Both the position numbers and the translations under genes were made by a program. Source: Azotobacter chroococcum (lineage in GTDB: Bacteria > Pseudomonadota > Gammaproteobacteria > Pseudomonadales > Pseudomonadaceae). Taken from it: a stretch of 64,000 nt of DNA. Positions 54,854 to 63,845 of the stretch are shown in pieces (positions within the stretch are counted from its first letter, which is position 1; every line of letters begins with the position of its first letter). The stretch is taken from contig NZ_SMMU01000002.1 in NCBI RefSeq assembly GCF_004339665.1, forward strand, positions 310,001 to 374,000. The letters run 5' to 3'. The notes under the pieces are model-generated. The model did no database searches. It was given only the letters and a program-made list of their open reading frames with translations, and had not been told where the DNA came from.

Positions 54854-55124
54854 CTAGGGTCTGTTGATGTTTTGGAGCGAGCCGCGTTGCCGCGCCAAAT
54901 GCCGCCAGGCAAGGCGCAGGGTGCCGGCAATGGTCATTCCCTTGCCAAGCCCTGCAACGCCGCATGGCGGCATTTGCCGCGCAACCCGAAGGGACGGGGC
55001 CCGTCTGGCGCAGCACGGCGTCTCTCGTCGTTCATTTGGAGTGACCAAACTTCTCTCCTCGTTCCTTGTTCTGCGCCAGACGGGCCTCCGTCGCGGTCTG
55101 CGCCAAAACGTCAACAGACCCTAG
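54854..55124. mobile_element. MITE-like element (263 bp) with CTAG target repeats
   Basis: Terminal inverted repeats GGTCTGTTGATGTTTTGG (54858-54875) and GGTCTGTTGACGTTTTGG (minus strand from 55120) differ at one base. CTAG flanks both ends (54854-54857 and 55121-55124). Inside are further nested inverted repeats, for example CCCGTCTGGCGCAG and its exact complement. No transposase is encoded, so it is non-autonomous. The CTAG duplication resembles the YTAR target preference of IS5-group elements. It lies in the 3' end of the exporter gene. Confidence 0.85.
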
Positions 55125-56237
55125 AGGGGAGGCCACGGCCAGCGCGGCGAGCGCGGCCAGGCAGGCGATCAGGAAGGGCATGGCGATGCCGTAGTGCTGG
55201 CAGGCCAGGCCGGCGACCAGGCCGGCGGCGGTGCCGGCCCACTTGCCGCTGGCATCGAACCAGCCGAACAGCCGGCCGGCGCCGCCGGCGCGGCGCCGCG
55301 CGGCGAGGCAGCGGTGCAGGCCGACGAAGGCGAGCAGCATGCCCAGCCCGGCGAGCAGGCGCAGGGCGAACAAGAGTTCGGCCGGCAGGCGCAGGAACTG
55401 CAGCAGGTTGCCCAGCGCCAGCAGGGCGAGCCCGGCCGGCAGCAGCGGGCCGCTCCTGCGCTGGACCCAGGGCAGGGCGAGCAGGTAGACCAGGTGCGGC
55501 AGGCTGTAGAGCAGGCCGATCAGCGCGTCGTTGGCGATTCCCAGGGCCTCGCCGTAGGGCACGAAGTAGGGGAAGGTCACCACCATGGCGAAGCTGAACA
55601 GGAACTGCACGGCGAGCAGGCGCAGCAGGTCCGCCGGCAGCTCGCCGGCCTCCGGCTTGCCGTCCGCGCTCCGCACCGGGGCGCGTGGCGCATCGGCCGG
55701 CAGCGGCAGGACCAGCAGGAAGGCGGCGAGCGGCAGCCAGACCAGGTAGCGGTACATCTCGATGCCCAGACCGGCGCCGGCCAGCAGGCCGACCAGCACC
55801 GGGCCGCTGAGCATCGCCAGGCGCGCCGAGTACTGGGTCAGGTTGAGGGCGCGCGACAGGCCTTCGCCGTCGAGCTGGCTCGCCAGGTAGGCGTTCGACG
55901 CCGCCATGGCGCCGCCGAAGGTGCCCTGGACAATCAGCGCGAGGATGAAGACCGCAAGGTTCGGGCTGAACCCGGCGAGCAGGAAGCCGGCGGCGAGCCC
56001 GGCGTGGGCGCGCAGCAGCGACAGCCGGCAGCCGTGGCGGTCGGCCAGGCGGCCCCAGAGCGGCGCCGCCAGCGCGGTGCACAGCGTCGGCAGCACGTAG
56101 AGCGCGCCGATGCTCCAGGTCGGCGCCGCGCTGCCGAGGTCGGCGAGGATGCGCGGCAGGAACAGCGGCGCACCCAGGGCGGTGAAGGCCGACAGGTAGT
56201 GGCCGAGCAGGACGCTGGCGGTCAGGCGCCGGGACAT
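55032..56237 (-). CDS. pvsC: MFS siderophore exporter (PvsC position), C-terminus replaced by a MITE
   Basis: A 401-residue major-facilitator protein with about 12 helices (SVLLGHYLSAFTALGAPLFL; WGRLADRHGCRLSLLRAHAG; LLAGLGMLLAFVGLHRCLAA). It is predicted to export the siderophore, as PvsC does. The last 29 residues (from GSVDVLAQTATEARLAQNK to GHSK) are encoded by the inserted element. Removing the element restores the tail VIRSPEIAP and a TGA overlapping the next gene. All membrane helices precede the junction, so the protein may still work. Its start overlaps the PvsB-type gene by 16 bp. Confidence 0.9.
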   Translation of the reverse strand: MSRRLTASVLLGHYLSAFTALGAPLFLPRILADLGSAAPTWSIGALYVLPTLCTALAAPLWGRLADRHGCRLSLLRAHAGLAAGFLLAGFSPNLAVFILALIVQGTFGGAMAASNAYLASQLDGEGLSRALNLTQYSARLAMLSGPVLVGLLAGAGLGIEMYRYLVWLPLAAFLLVLPLPADAPRAPVRSADGKPEAGELPADLLRLLAVQFLFSFAMVVTFPYFVPYGEALGIANDALIGLLYSLPHLVYLLALPWVQRRSGPLLPAGLALLALGNLLQFLRLPAELLFALRLLAGLGMLLAFVGLHRCLAARRRAGGAGRLFGWFDASGKWAGTAAGLVAGLACQHYGIAMPFLIACLAALAALAVASPLGSVDVLAQTATEARLAQNKERGEKFGHSK

Positions 56238-58000
56238 GGGGCCGCATCCAGCAGGAAGTTCGCCGCACTGTAGCCGTAGAACTTGTTGATGTCCGCCGCG
56301 CCGGAGTACTCCTTGCTGAACAGGCTGCCGGCGCTGAGCAGGTACTTCACCGGCAGTTTCGGGCTGTCGAGCAGGAAGCGGCGCGCCTCGTCGACCGCCA
56401 CGCCCTCGCCCTCCAGCGCATCGAGACAGGCGCGCAGGCGCTCGCGCAGGCAGGCGTAGAGCGCCTCGCGCCCGGCCAGGCCGGCCGCGGCGATGGCTTC
56501 CAGCGGCGCGACGATGTTCAGCTGCAGGGTGATGGTGCAGAACATCTCCGCCAGCGGCTGCACGCCGTCGACGCGGATCCGCTCGTCGCGCAGTTCGGCC
56601 AGGCGCGGCGCCAGGTCCGGGCAGGCGGCGGCGAAGCGCGACGGCCAGAGCCGCGCGGCGTCGTTGTCCTTCATCAGCAGCTGCAGCGGGCGGCCGGGCT
56701 CGAAGAGCAGCACGGCGTTCTGCTGGTTGGCTTCCAGGGCGATGCCGTAGCGCAGCCAGAGGCGCAGGTGCACGGCGAGCAGCAGGTCGAGGTAGGCCTG
56801 CCACCAGGCCAGCAGATCGCCGCCGTGGAAGCGCTCGGCCAGCGCCGCGACCAGCAGCCGGCCATCGGGCAGGCGGCTGGCCAGGGCGGCGACCGGCACC
56901 AGGCTGGCCTGCTCCAGGCCCGCCGGGTAGCGGCGCAGGATGTAGGCCAGGTGGCGCTCGCCGGCGGCATGCCCGCCGTGCTGCTCGTCGACGTGCACAT
57001 AGCGCGTGCCGAGCTGGCCGTCGCGGGCGGCGAGATCTTCGAGGACGGTCTGGAACCAGTGGCCGTCGTACAGGGTGCTCGGCTTGATCAGGCGCAGGTT
57101 GCGCGCGCCGAGGGTGCGCACCAGGAGCGGCAGTTTGATGTGGCAGCGCGGGTCCTCGACGCACAGCACGGTGCGCACCGAGAGGGTCGGTTCCACTTCC
57201 AGGGCGCTCTCCGGTGCGCGCAGGCAGCCTTCCGGCAAGCCGTGGGCGTCCAGCTCGGGCCAGGTCAGCGGATGCACCGGCAGCAGGGCGTGGCTGGCCT
57301 CCAGCGCCGGGTCCAGGCCGACCTCGGCGAAGCCCGGCCAGAGCGCGGGCGGCGTGCTGGTCCGTTCGAGGAGCGCCCTGGGCACCGCCAGCCAGTGGAG
57401 GCGAAAGCGCGGTGCGAACTCCGGGGCGTAGCCCTGCAGGGCCGTGGCGTCGAAGCCGCTCTTGGCCCGCGCGGTGGGGTAGAAGGGGTGGTCCAGGTAG
57501 CTGGCCAGGCGGTCGATGCCGAGCAGGCGCCGGCCCCAGTCGGGCTCGGCGAGAACCGCGCCCAGGTCAGCGGCGTGCGCGGCGTAGGCCTCGCGGCACA
57601 GGCGGCGGTGTTCGACTGCGCAGTCGGCTTCCGCGACGTAGTCGGCGAACAGCGCCAGGCTCTCGGCATCCAGGTCGGTGGCCAGGTGTTCGAGCCAGCG
57701 GCGGTAGCCCTGCTCCAGATGCACGCTGTCGCCCTGGCGGCGCAGCCAGCGGTCGCCGACCGCGCTCCAGTCCTGCAGCGGCGCGCCGCGGCGCACCGGC
57801 AGCCACAGTTCGCCGCAGCCTAGGTGCTCGATGCACAGCCAGTCCGGCTCCGCCGGCTGCGGCCAGTGGGCGGCCAGCTCCGCCGGCAGGGCGGCCGGCC
57901 GGGCCTGGCCGAGCAGCCCGCGGATGTCCTCGCGCAGGCAGCAGTCGAGGATGCGCTGGCCGATGGCCGCGCGGTCGTGATCCGTCATATCGAGGTTCAT
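56222..58000 (-). CDS. pvsB: NRPS-independent siderophore synthetase (PvsB position)
   Basis: Second IucA/IucC-family synthetase, 592 residues. Conserved parts are LLPVHPLTWPELDAHGL, LEVEPTLSVRTVLCVEDPRC with IKLPLLVRTLGARNLRLIKP, and LEANQQNAVLLFEPGRPLQL with MKDNDAARLW. The C-terminus has LPVKYLLSAGSLFSKEYSGA. It starts in an ATGA overlap with the ATP-grasp gene. In vibrioferrin synthesis two such enzymes act in turn on citrate. An internal ATG 12 bp later is possible. Confidence 0.9.
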   Translation of the reverse strand: MNLDMTDHDRAAIGQRILDCCLREDIRGLLGQARPAALPAELAAHWPQPAEPDWLCIEHLGCGELWLPVRRGAPLQDWSAVGDRWLRRQGDSVHLEQGYRRWLEHLATDLDAESLALFADYVAEADCAVEHRRLCREAYAAHAADLGAVLAEPDWGRRLLGIDRLASYLDHPFYPTARAKSGFDATALQGYAPEFAPRFRLHWLAVPRALLERTSTPPALWPGFAEVGLDPALEASHALLPVHPLTWPELDAHGLPEGCLRAPESALEVEPTLSVRTVLCVEDPRCHIKLPLLVRTLGARNLRLIKPSTLYDGHWFQTVLEDLAARDGQLGTRYVHVDEQHGGHAAGERHLAYILRRYPAGLEQASLVPVAALASRLPDGRLLVAALAERFHGGDLLAWWQAYLDLLLAVHLRLWLRYGIALEANQQNAVLLFEPGRPLQLLMKDNDAARLWPSRFAAACPDLAPRLAELRDERIRVDGVQPLAEMFCTITLQLNIVAPLEAIAAAGLAGREALYACLRERLRACLDALEGEGVAVDEARRFLLDSPKLPVKYLLSAGSLFSKEYSGAADINKFYGYSAANFLLDAAPCPGA

Positions 58001-59196
58001 GCCAGCTCCCAGCGCAGGTCGCTGCGCGCGGCATCGAAGCGCGCCTGCAACGCGGCGTCGTCGGGGGCGATCAGGCGCAGCACGCCCAGGTAGTCCTTGT
58101 TCGAGTTGCTCAGGCGGATCTCCTCGCCGACTTCGCGCAACGCGCAGTAGTCGACCCAGTAGCCGTCGCCCTCGGCGCGGAAGCTCGGGCTGGCCGCCAG
58201 CAGGCGGCCGCCATGCAGGGCGACCAGGTAGTGCACCAGGGCCTCGGCGCTGCTGTTCTCGGTGTCGTCCAGCGGCTCGCCCAGGTGCAGGGCGAGGATG
58301 CGCTCGAACCAGCCCTGCGGCAGCAGGCGGTCGAGGAGGAACTCGCGGCCGTCGCCGATGCTGCGGTAGTTGATCTCCACCAGCACCGGGCCGTCGGCGG
58401 TGAGGATGAATTCGCTGTGGCAGACCCCGAAGTTGACGCCGAAGGCCGCCACCTGGGCCAGCGCCGCGTTGCGCGCGGCCCGCCCGACGGGACCGTTCCA
58501 GCGCGCTTCCAGTTCGACGAAGTGCGGCGGCGGCGAGAGGCTCACGTCGAAGCCGCCGATGGCCTGCAGGCGCTGGCCGTCGCCGAGGGTTTCCAGGGTG
58601 AACAGCGGGCCTTGCAGGTAGGCCTCGAGGAGCAGCGCGCGGTTCGGCTGGCGCTGCCAGAAGGCCTCGCAGTAGGCGGCCAGTTCGCCGGCGTTGCGGC
58701 ACAGCTGCACGTCCAGGCTGGCGACGCCCTCGCGCGGCTTGGCCACCAGCGGGAAGGGGGCGTCCGCCGGCACTGCCATGCCGGGAGTGAGCACCTGGAA
58801 CCAGGGGCCGGGCAGGCCGAGGCGCTGCAGGCGCTCGCGCATCTCCGCCTTGTTCTTCGCCGCGTGGCAGATCCGCCAGTCCTTGCCGGGGCAGTCGAAG
58901 GCCTCGGCCACCAGGGCGCAGCTGGTCTGCAGGTGGTCGCTGTTGGAGAACACCGCCCGCGGGCGCTGGCCGTGGGCGTGCAGCAGTTCGATCACCGCCA
59001 TCGGGTTGAAGACGTCGCATTCGAGGATCTCCAGCCCGTCGACCGGAATCCCGGCGTCGGCCAGGTGGCGCCAGTGCCCCTGGGCATGGTCGGTGACGAT
59101 CAGCAGCGGGTGCCCGCGCCGCTGTGCGGCAGGCAGGAAGCCTTCGCAGACGGCATGGGTGGCGACATGACTGAGAATGACGAAAGGCCTTTGCAT
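57997..59196 (-). CDS. pvsA: ATP-grasp ligase (PvsA position)
   Basis: A 399-residue ATP-grasp enzyme: NKAEMRERLQRLGLPGPWFQ, the ATP-binding PLVAKPREGVASLDVQLC, and the metal/phosphate site GPVLVEINYRSIGDG. It is the first of the five genes in pvsABCDE order. In vibrioferrin systems PvsA is thought to make the amide between alanine and 2-oxoglutarate; this is by analogy. A GGAG site precedes the ATG. A stem-loop and 78 bp separate it from the receptor gene. Confidence 0.87.
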   Translation of the reverse strand: MQRPFVILSHVATHAVCEGFLPAAQRRGHPLLIVTDHAQGHWRHLADAGIPVDGLEILECDVFNPMAVIELLHAHGQRPRAVFSNSDHLQTSCALVAEAFDCPGKDWRICHAAKNKAEMRERLQRLGLPGPWFQVLTPGMAVPADAPFPLVAKPREGVASLDVQLCRNAGELAAYCEAFWQRQPNRALLLEAYLQGPLFTLETLGDGQRLQAIGGFDVSLSPPPHFVELEARWNGPVGRAARNAALAQVAAFGVNFGVCHSEFILTADGPVLVEINYRSIGDGREFLLDRLLPQGWFERILALHLGEPLDDTENSSAEALVHYLVALHGGRLLAASPSFRAEGDGYWVDYCALREVGEEIRLSNSNKDYLGVLRLIAPDDAALQARFDAARSDLRWELA

Positions 59197-59215
59197 GGGC
59201 GTTCTCCGGGCAGGA

Positions 59216-59241
59216 GCCGTCCGGCCGTGAGGCTGGACGGC
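59216..59241. other. Stem-loop between the receptor gene and the biosynthetic genes
   Basis: GCCGTCC and GGACGGC pair around a 12-base loop. With no T-run it is more likely a processing or attenuation hairpin that sets receptor-to-enzyme ratios than a terminator. Confidence 0.5.
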
Positions 59242-59274
59242 GATGCCTGCAGTGCAGTTGGGGGAAGGGGAAGC

Positions 59275-61389
59275 TTAGAAGCGGTAGTTGGCCGCGACCG
59301 TGAAGGCGCGTCCGGGCCCCGGCTGGCGGCCCATGGGACTGGTGTCGATGCCGCGGAAGTAGTACTCGCGGCCAAACAGGTTGCTGACGCCGAGCGAGGT
59401 GGTCAGCTCGCTTTCCTTGAGCTTGAACTTGCGCTCCAGCGAGGTGTTCCAGATCCAGTAGGAGGGCAGCTCGCCGTAGGAGCCGGTGGCGTTCTCCTCG
59501 CGGTGGTTGGCGTCGTCCGAGTAGGCCTCGCTGACGTACAGGCCGTCCAGGGTGTAGGTCCAGCCCTCGGCGAAGCGCCAGCGGCCGTCGACGTTGAACT
59601 GGCTCTGCGAGGCGTAGGGCACCTCGTTGCCTTCATGCTGGCCGGTGCGGATCTTGGCGTCGAGGAAGGCGTAGCTGGCGTGCAGGTCGAGGTTGGGCAT
59701 GGCCGCCGGGGTCCAGAACAGCTCGGTCTCGAAGCCCTGCTGGCGGGTGCTGCCGACGTTCTTCCAGGCGCCGTCCTGGAACACGATCTGGTCGTCGAAG
59801 TCGATGCGGTACAGGTTGAAGTCGTAGCGCAGGTTCGGCAGGGGCGTATAGCGGAAGCCGGCCTCGTAGTTCCAGGCGACCTCGGAGCTGACGTCGCCGT
59901 CATAGACGATGGTGGTGATCTGCGGCACGCGCAGCGAGCGCTGGGCGTTGGCGAAGAGGAACCAGTCGTCGGTGATCTGGTAGCCCACGGTCAGGCCGGG
60001 CAGCCATTCGTCGTCGAGGTTCTCGGTCTTCTTGCCGCTGACCGCGTCCGAATAGTCCTGGTGCACGCGTTCGTGGCGGATGCCGGGGGTGACGGTCAGG
60101 CGGCCGTCGAGCATGCTGATGGCGTTGCTGATGTAGGTGGCCTTGCCTTCGGTGTCGAAGTCCCAGTCGCGGACGGTGGTCACCGAGCCGGTCTTCAGGT
60201 CTTCCCGGTAGACCTCGAATTCGGTGTCTTCGCGGACGTAGCGGCCGCCGATCAGCCAGGTCTGGTTCACCTTGTCGCCGTAGATGGTGAAGCTCACGCG
60301 CGGCTCGAGTCCCCAGACCTTGTAGTCGCGGGGCGCGTCCTGCTCGTAGGCCGGCGGATTGGCCGGGTTGAAGGTGCGCTTGGAGTCCAGGCCGACATAG
60401 AAGTTGCGGTAGTCGTGGTGGCCGAAGCTGGTGAAGCTGAACTCCACGTCGTCGGCGAAGCCGATGCTGCCCAGGTACTGCTTGTAGGTGCCCCACAGGC
60501 GGTCGGTGTCGCCCTCGAAGCGGTCGAGGGGGCGGGTCGAGTCGCGGCGGTCGTCGTTGTAGTCGTCCTTGCTGAGGGCGCCGGCCAGCTCCATGTCGGC
60601 GTCGTAGCGCTGGACGCCGAAGCTCAGGCTGCGGTTCTCGTCGATGTCCCACTGGCCGCGCAGGCGGATGTTCTCGACGTCGGTGTCGGAGTTGTCGCGC
60701 TCGTAGTGGCCGCTCTTGGTGTTGTACTCGAAGAACAGGCCGAGGCTGTCGGTGACCTGGCCGCCGGTGCTGAAGTAGGTGTCGTACAGCTGGTGGCCGC
60801 CTTCGTAGAAGGTGATGCGCTCGGCGAGGTTGTGCTCCCACTTCTTGGGAATCGGCTTGCTGATGAAGTTGATCACCCCGCCGACGTTGTTCGGGCCGTA
60901 CTGCACCGCGGCGCCGCCGCGCACGATGTCGATCCGCTCGACGGTCGCCAGGGTCTGCGGGAACAGCGACAGGCTGGTCTGGCCGTAGGGCGACAGGGAC
61001 AGCGGGATACCGTCGGAGAGCACCTGCACGCGACCGCTGCGGCTCTCGTAGAGGCCGCGCACGGAGATCTGCGGCAGCACGCCGGTGCCGGTCTCGTCGA
61101 AGATCTTCACACCCGGCACGCGCTGCAGCGCGTCGTCCAGGCCGCGCACGCTGGCTTTCTCCAGGTCCTCGGCCTTGACCACGCTGCGGCTGCCCGAGTA
61201 GGTGCGGACTTCCTCGTCGGTGGCCTGGCCGAGCACGTCGCCCTTGATCACGGTGGCAGAGAGCGAGACCTTCTCCTCCTTGGAGGCCTCGTTTTCCTGG
61301 CGCTCCTCGGCGAGCGCGGGTTGAGCCAGCGCCACGGCCACAGCCAGCAGGCTGAAGGGCCAGCTGAACTGGCGAGTGTTGGTTTTCAT
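59275..61389 (-). CDS. TonB-dependent siderophore receptor (PvuA-like)
   Basis: Outer-membrane ferric-siderophore receptor of 704 residues. The signal peptide ends PALA-EERQ. A TonB-box-like VSLSATVIKGD lies near residue 45, then the plug (VVKAEDLEKASVRGLDDALQ; GVLPQISVRGLYESRSGRV) and the barrel, ending GRAFTVAANYRF with a terminal Phe. No FecIR-type N-terminal signalling domain is present. It lies between the aldolase and pvsA-like genes, so ferric vibrioferrin or a related citrate siderophore is the expected ligand. No ABC-transporter genes for import are nearby. Confidence 0.9.
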   Translation of the reverse strand: MKTNTRQFSWPFSLLAVAVALAQPALAEERQENEASKEEKVSLSATVIKGDVLGQATDEEVRTYSGSRSVVKAEDLEKASVRGLDDALQRVPGVKIFDETGTGVLPQISVRGLYESRSGRVQVLSDGIPLSLSPYGQTSLSLFPQTLATVERIDIVRGGAAVQYGPNNVGGVINFISKPIPKKWEHNLAERITFYEGGHQLYDTYFSTGGQVTDSLGLFFEYNTKSGHYERDNSDTDVENIRLRGQWDIDENRSLSFGVQRYDADMELAGALSKDDYNDDRRDSTRPLDRFEGDTDRLWGTYKQYLGSIGFADDVEFSFTSFGHHDYRNFYVGLDSKRTFNPANPPAYEQDAPRDYKVWGLEPRVSFTIYGDKVNQTWLIGGRYVREDTEFEVYREDLKTGSVTTVRDWDFDTEGKATYISNAISMLDGRLTVTPGIRHERVHQDYSDAVSGKKTENLDDEWLPGLTVGYQITDDWFLFANAQRSLRVPQITTIVYDGDVSSEVAWNYEAGFRYTPLPNLRYDFNLYRIDFDDQIVFQDGAWKNVGSTRQQGFETELFWTPAAMPNLDLHASYAFLDAKIRTGQHEGNEVPYASQSQFNVDGRWRFAEGWTYTLDGLYVSEAYSDDANHREENATGSYGELPSYWIWNTSLERKFKLKESELTTSLGVSNLFGREYYFRGIDTSPMGRQPGPGRAFTVAANYRF

Positions 61390-61410
61390 GGATGGTCGGA
61401 CTTCTGTGGG

Positions 61411-62172
61411 TTAATGGAAACTGTTCAGGCGACTCTTCAGCGCGGCGAGCAGCAGGCCGCGGTCTTCGCCGGCGAGGAAGCTCCTGATGCCCTGGCCGCG
61501 CCAGTGGCGGATCTGTTCGGGGGTGCGCGGGTTGGCGCAGAAGGGCACACCGGCGGCGGCGCAGGCGGCGGCCATCGACTGCAGCGCTTCCCAGACCTGC
61601 GGATGGGTCGGATCGGGGCCGAGCCCGAGGTCGAGGGACAGGTCGAGGGCGCCTTCGAGGATCATGCCGACCCCCGGCAGGGCGAGAATCTCCGGCAGGG
61701 CGGCGAGGCCGGCGGCGCTTTCGATCATCGGCACGATGCGCGGCTCGCCGTTGGCCAGTTCGATGTAGTCCGGCAGCGCCAGGCTGCCAAAGCCGGTGAC
61801 CCGTCCGCCGCTGATGCCGCGCCGGCCGCGGGGCGGGAAACAGGCGGCGGCGATGGCCCGCTCGACTTCCGCGGCGCTTTCCACCCGCGGCAGCACGATG
61901 GCTTCGACGCCGGCGTCCAGGGCCCGGCCGATCAGCTTCTCGTCCACCTCGGGCAGGCGCAGCCAAGGCGCGATGCCGGCGCTTTCGCAGGCGCGCAGGC
62001 AGTGCATCAGCTCGTCGCCGGAGCGCAGCAGGTGCTCCATGTCGAGGATCACGAAGTGATAGCCGGCGGCGGCGATCATTTCGCAGAGCAGGGGGGAAGG
62101 CACCGAATTGAGCAAGCCAAAGACTTCGTCGCCCTGCCGCAGCCGGGCGAACACAACGGATTGTCTGAGCAT
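61411..62172 (-). CDS. HpcH/HpaI aldolase-family protein (SbnG/AcsB-like)
   Basis: A 253-residue HpcH/HpaI-fold protein: FVILDMEHLLRSGDELMHCL, DAGVEAIVLPRVESAAEVER and GVGMILEGALDLSLDLGLGP, where the metal-binding Glu and Asp would sit. Relatives SbnG (staphyloferrin B) and AcsB (achromobactin) lie in siderophore operons, and SbnG is a citrate synthase. I infer that it makes citrate for the siderophore. The classical vibrioferrin clusters I know lack such a gene. It is first in the operon, behind the Fur box, and 21 bp before the receptor gene. Confidence 0.85.
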   Translation of the reverse strand: MLRQSVVFARLRQGDEVFGLLNSVPSPLLCEMIAAAGYHFVILDMEHLLRSGDELMHCLRACESAGIAPWLRLPEVDEKLIGRALDAGVEAIVLPRVESAAEVERAIAAACFPPRGRRGISGGRVTGFGSLALPDYIELANGEPRIVPMIESAAGLAALPEILALPGVGMILEGALDLSLDLGLGPDPTHPQVWEALQSMAAACAAAGVPFCANPRTPEQIRHWRGQGIRSFLAGEDRGLLLAALKSRLNSFH

Positions 62173-62199
62173 CGTGTGTATGTATGTGTGTCTGCTGTA

Positions 62200-62218
62200 T
62201 TAATGAGAATTGTTATTG
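62200..62218 (-). promoter_or_regulatory. Fur box and promoter of the siderophore operon
   Basis: TTAATGAGAATTGTTATTG closely resembles the 19-bp Fur consensus GATAATGATAATCATTATC. It lies 28-46 bp upstream of the aldolase start, within a plausible minus-strand promoter TTACAA-N18-TAATAC, so iron-bound Fur would block it. Confidence 0.8.
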
Positions 62219-62354
62219 TTTTGTAAGCTAAACGTCAAGGGTTCCGTTTCGTATTAATGGGCTAGACTGCAAATCGCCCGCCGGGCGACCGGCTAACGCC
62301 CGACAGGCAAATCCGGGCAAGATAGGCGGTGACAGAACGACAGAGAGTCCGATC

Positions 62355-63827
62355 GTGAATACCGACAGCGATGCCTTCATCGTCGCGGCCACCGCCGAGG
62401 AGGCGGTGGACCGCCTCGCCGCCCTGCACCTGCGCGCCACCTCCGCCCTGCGCCAGGCGCTCAAGCGCTACCTGACCGAGCGGGTCGAGCCGGATGCCGC
62501 ACAGCGCCACCTGTTCCGCTATCCCGAGCTGCGCCTGACCCACCTGCCGCAGGGCCAGGTGCCCTCCACCATCCGTGCCTATGCCCGGGTCCAGGCCGCC
62601 GGCGTCTACAGCGCCACCGTGACCCAGCCGCAGGCCTTCCGCCGCTATCTGCTCGACCAGCTGCGCCCGCTGATGAACGACTTCAACGTGCAGGTCGAGG
62701 TCGGCGTGGGGATACAGGACATTCCCTATCCCTATGTGGTGGAGCAGGGCGACGAGCTGGGCGGCTCGGGGATCACCGCCGCCGAGCTGGCGCGGGTCTT
62801 CCCCAGCACCGACCTGGCCGCGGCCTCCGACGACGTCGCCGACGGCCTGCTCGCCTGGGCCGGTGCCGAGTCCTTCCCGCTGGCGCTGTTCGATGCGGCG
62901 CGGGTGGACTTCTCCCTGCGCCGCCTGGTGCACTACACCGGCAGCGACTGGCGCCACGTGCAGCCGTGGATCCTCTTGACCAACTACCACCGCTACGTCG
63001 ACCAGTTCGTCCGCCACGGCCTCGAGCGGCTGCGCGAGGACGGCCGCTTCGTGCGCCTGGTGCTGCCGGGCAACGTGATCATCGAGCGCGGGACTTCCGA
63101 GGAGGACGCCCAGGCGGTGGCCGACGCGGTGGTCTGGCACCGCTACCAGATGCCGGCCTACCACCTGATCGCCGAGGACGGCCACGGCATCACCCTAGTG
63201 AACATCGGCGTCGGCCCATCGAACGCGAAGAACATCACCGACCACCTGGCGGTGCTGCGCCCGCACTGCTGGCTGATGATCGGCCACTGCGGCGGCCTGC
63301 GGCAGTCGCAGACCATCGGCGACTATGTGCTGGCGCACGCCTACATGCGCCGCGACGGCATCCTCGACCGGGTGCTGCCGCCGCACATTCCGCTGCCGGC
63401 GCTGGCCGAGGTGCAGCAGGCGCTGCAGGAGGCCGCCGCGCAGGTCACCGGGGAGCAGGGCGAGGCCTTGAAGCGCCGCCTGCGCACCGGCACCGTGCTG
63501 ACCTACGACGACCGCAACTGGGAGCTGCGCTGGGCCCAGGAGCGGCCGCTGATCAACCTCTCGCGGGCGGTGGCGGTGGACATGGAGAGCGGCACCATCG
63601 CCGCCCAGGGCTATCGCCTGCGGGTGCCCTACGGCACCCTGCTGTGCGTCTCGGACAAGCCGCTGCACAGCGAGATCAAGCTGCCCGGCGCGGCGAACGC
63701 CTTCTACGAGCGGGCGGTGAGCCAGCACCTGCGCATCGGCATCGCCGCCCTCGATCTGCTGCGCGGCCAGCTCGACACCCTGCACTCGCGCAAGCTGCGC
63801 AGCTTCGACGAGCCGCCGTTCCGCTGA
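62355..63827 (+). CDS. amn: AMP nucleosidase
   Basis: Hydrolyses AMP to adenine and ribose 5-phosphate. The 490 residues show the Amn-specific N-terminal domain (QPQAFRRYLLDQLRPLMNDF; SDWRHVQPWILLTNYHRYVD) and the phosphorylase-type C-terminal domain with VNIGVGPSNAKNITDHLAVL, GHCGGLR and AVDMESGTIAAQGYRLRVPY. The ATG gives MNTDSDAFIVAATAEEAVDR. It returns the order to the Pseudomonas backbone (PA3970 type) after the siderophore insertion. Confidence 0.95.
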   Translation: MNTDSDAFIVAATAEEAVDRLAALHLRATSALRQALKRYLTERVEPDAAQRHLFRYPELRLTHLPQGQVPSTIRAYARVQAAGVYSATVTQPQAFRRYLLDQLRPLMNDFNVQVEVGVGIQDIPYPYVVEQGDELGGSGITAAELARVFPSTDLAAASDDVADGLLAWAGAESFPLALFDAARVDFSLRRLVHYTGSDWRHVQPWILLTNYHRYVDQFVRHGLERLREDGRFVRLVLPGNVIIERGTSEEDAQAVADAVVWHRYQMPAYHLIAEDGHGITLVNIGVGPSNAKNITDHLAVLRPHCWLMIGHCGGLRQSQTIGDYVLAHAYMRRDGILDRVLPPHIPLPALAEVQQALQEAAAQVTGEQGEALKRRLRTGTVLTYDDRNWELRWAQERPLINLSRAVAVDMESGTIAAQGYRLRVPYGTLLCVSDKPLHSEIKLPGAANAFYERAVSQHLRIGIAALDLLRGQLDTLHSRKLRSFDEPPFR

Positions 63828-63845
63828 GTGCCGCGGCCTGCCGCC

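Noticed and set aside
54825-55016. Short minus-strand frame inside the MITE ending VIRSPEIAP
   Set aside because: Not a gene: its last codons are the stranded original 3' end of the exporter gene, and the rest is element sequence.
57214-62226. Long plus-strand open frame (1670 codons) across the siderophore cluster
   Set aside because: It crosses several well-supported minus-strand genes and their Fur-box promoter; its composition is that of a GC-rich shadow frame.
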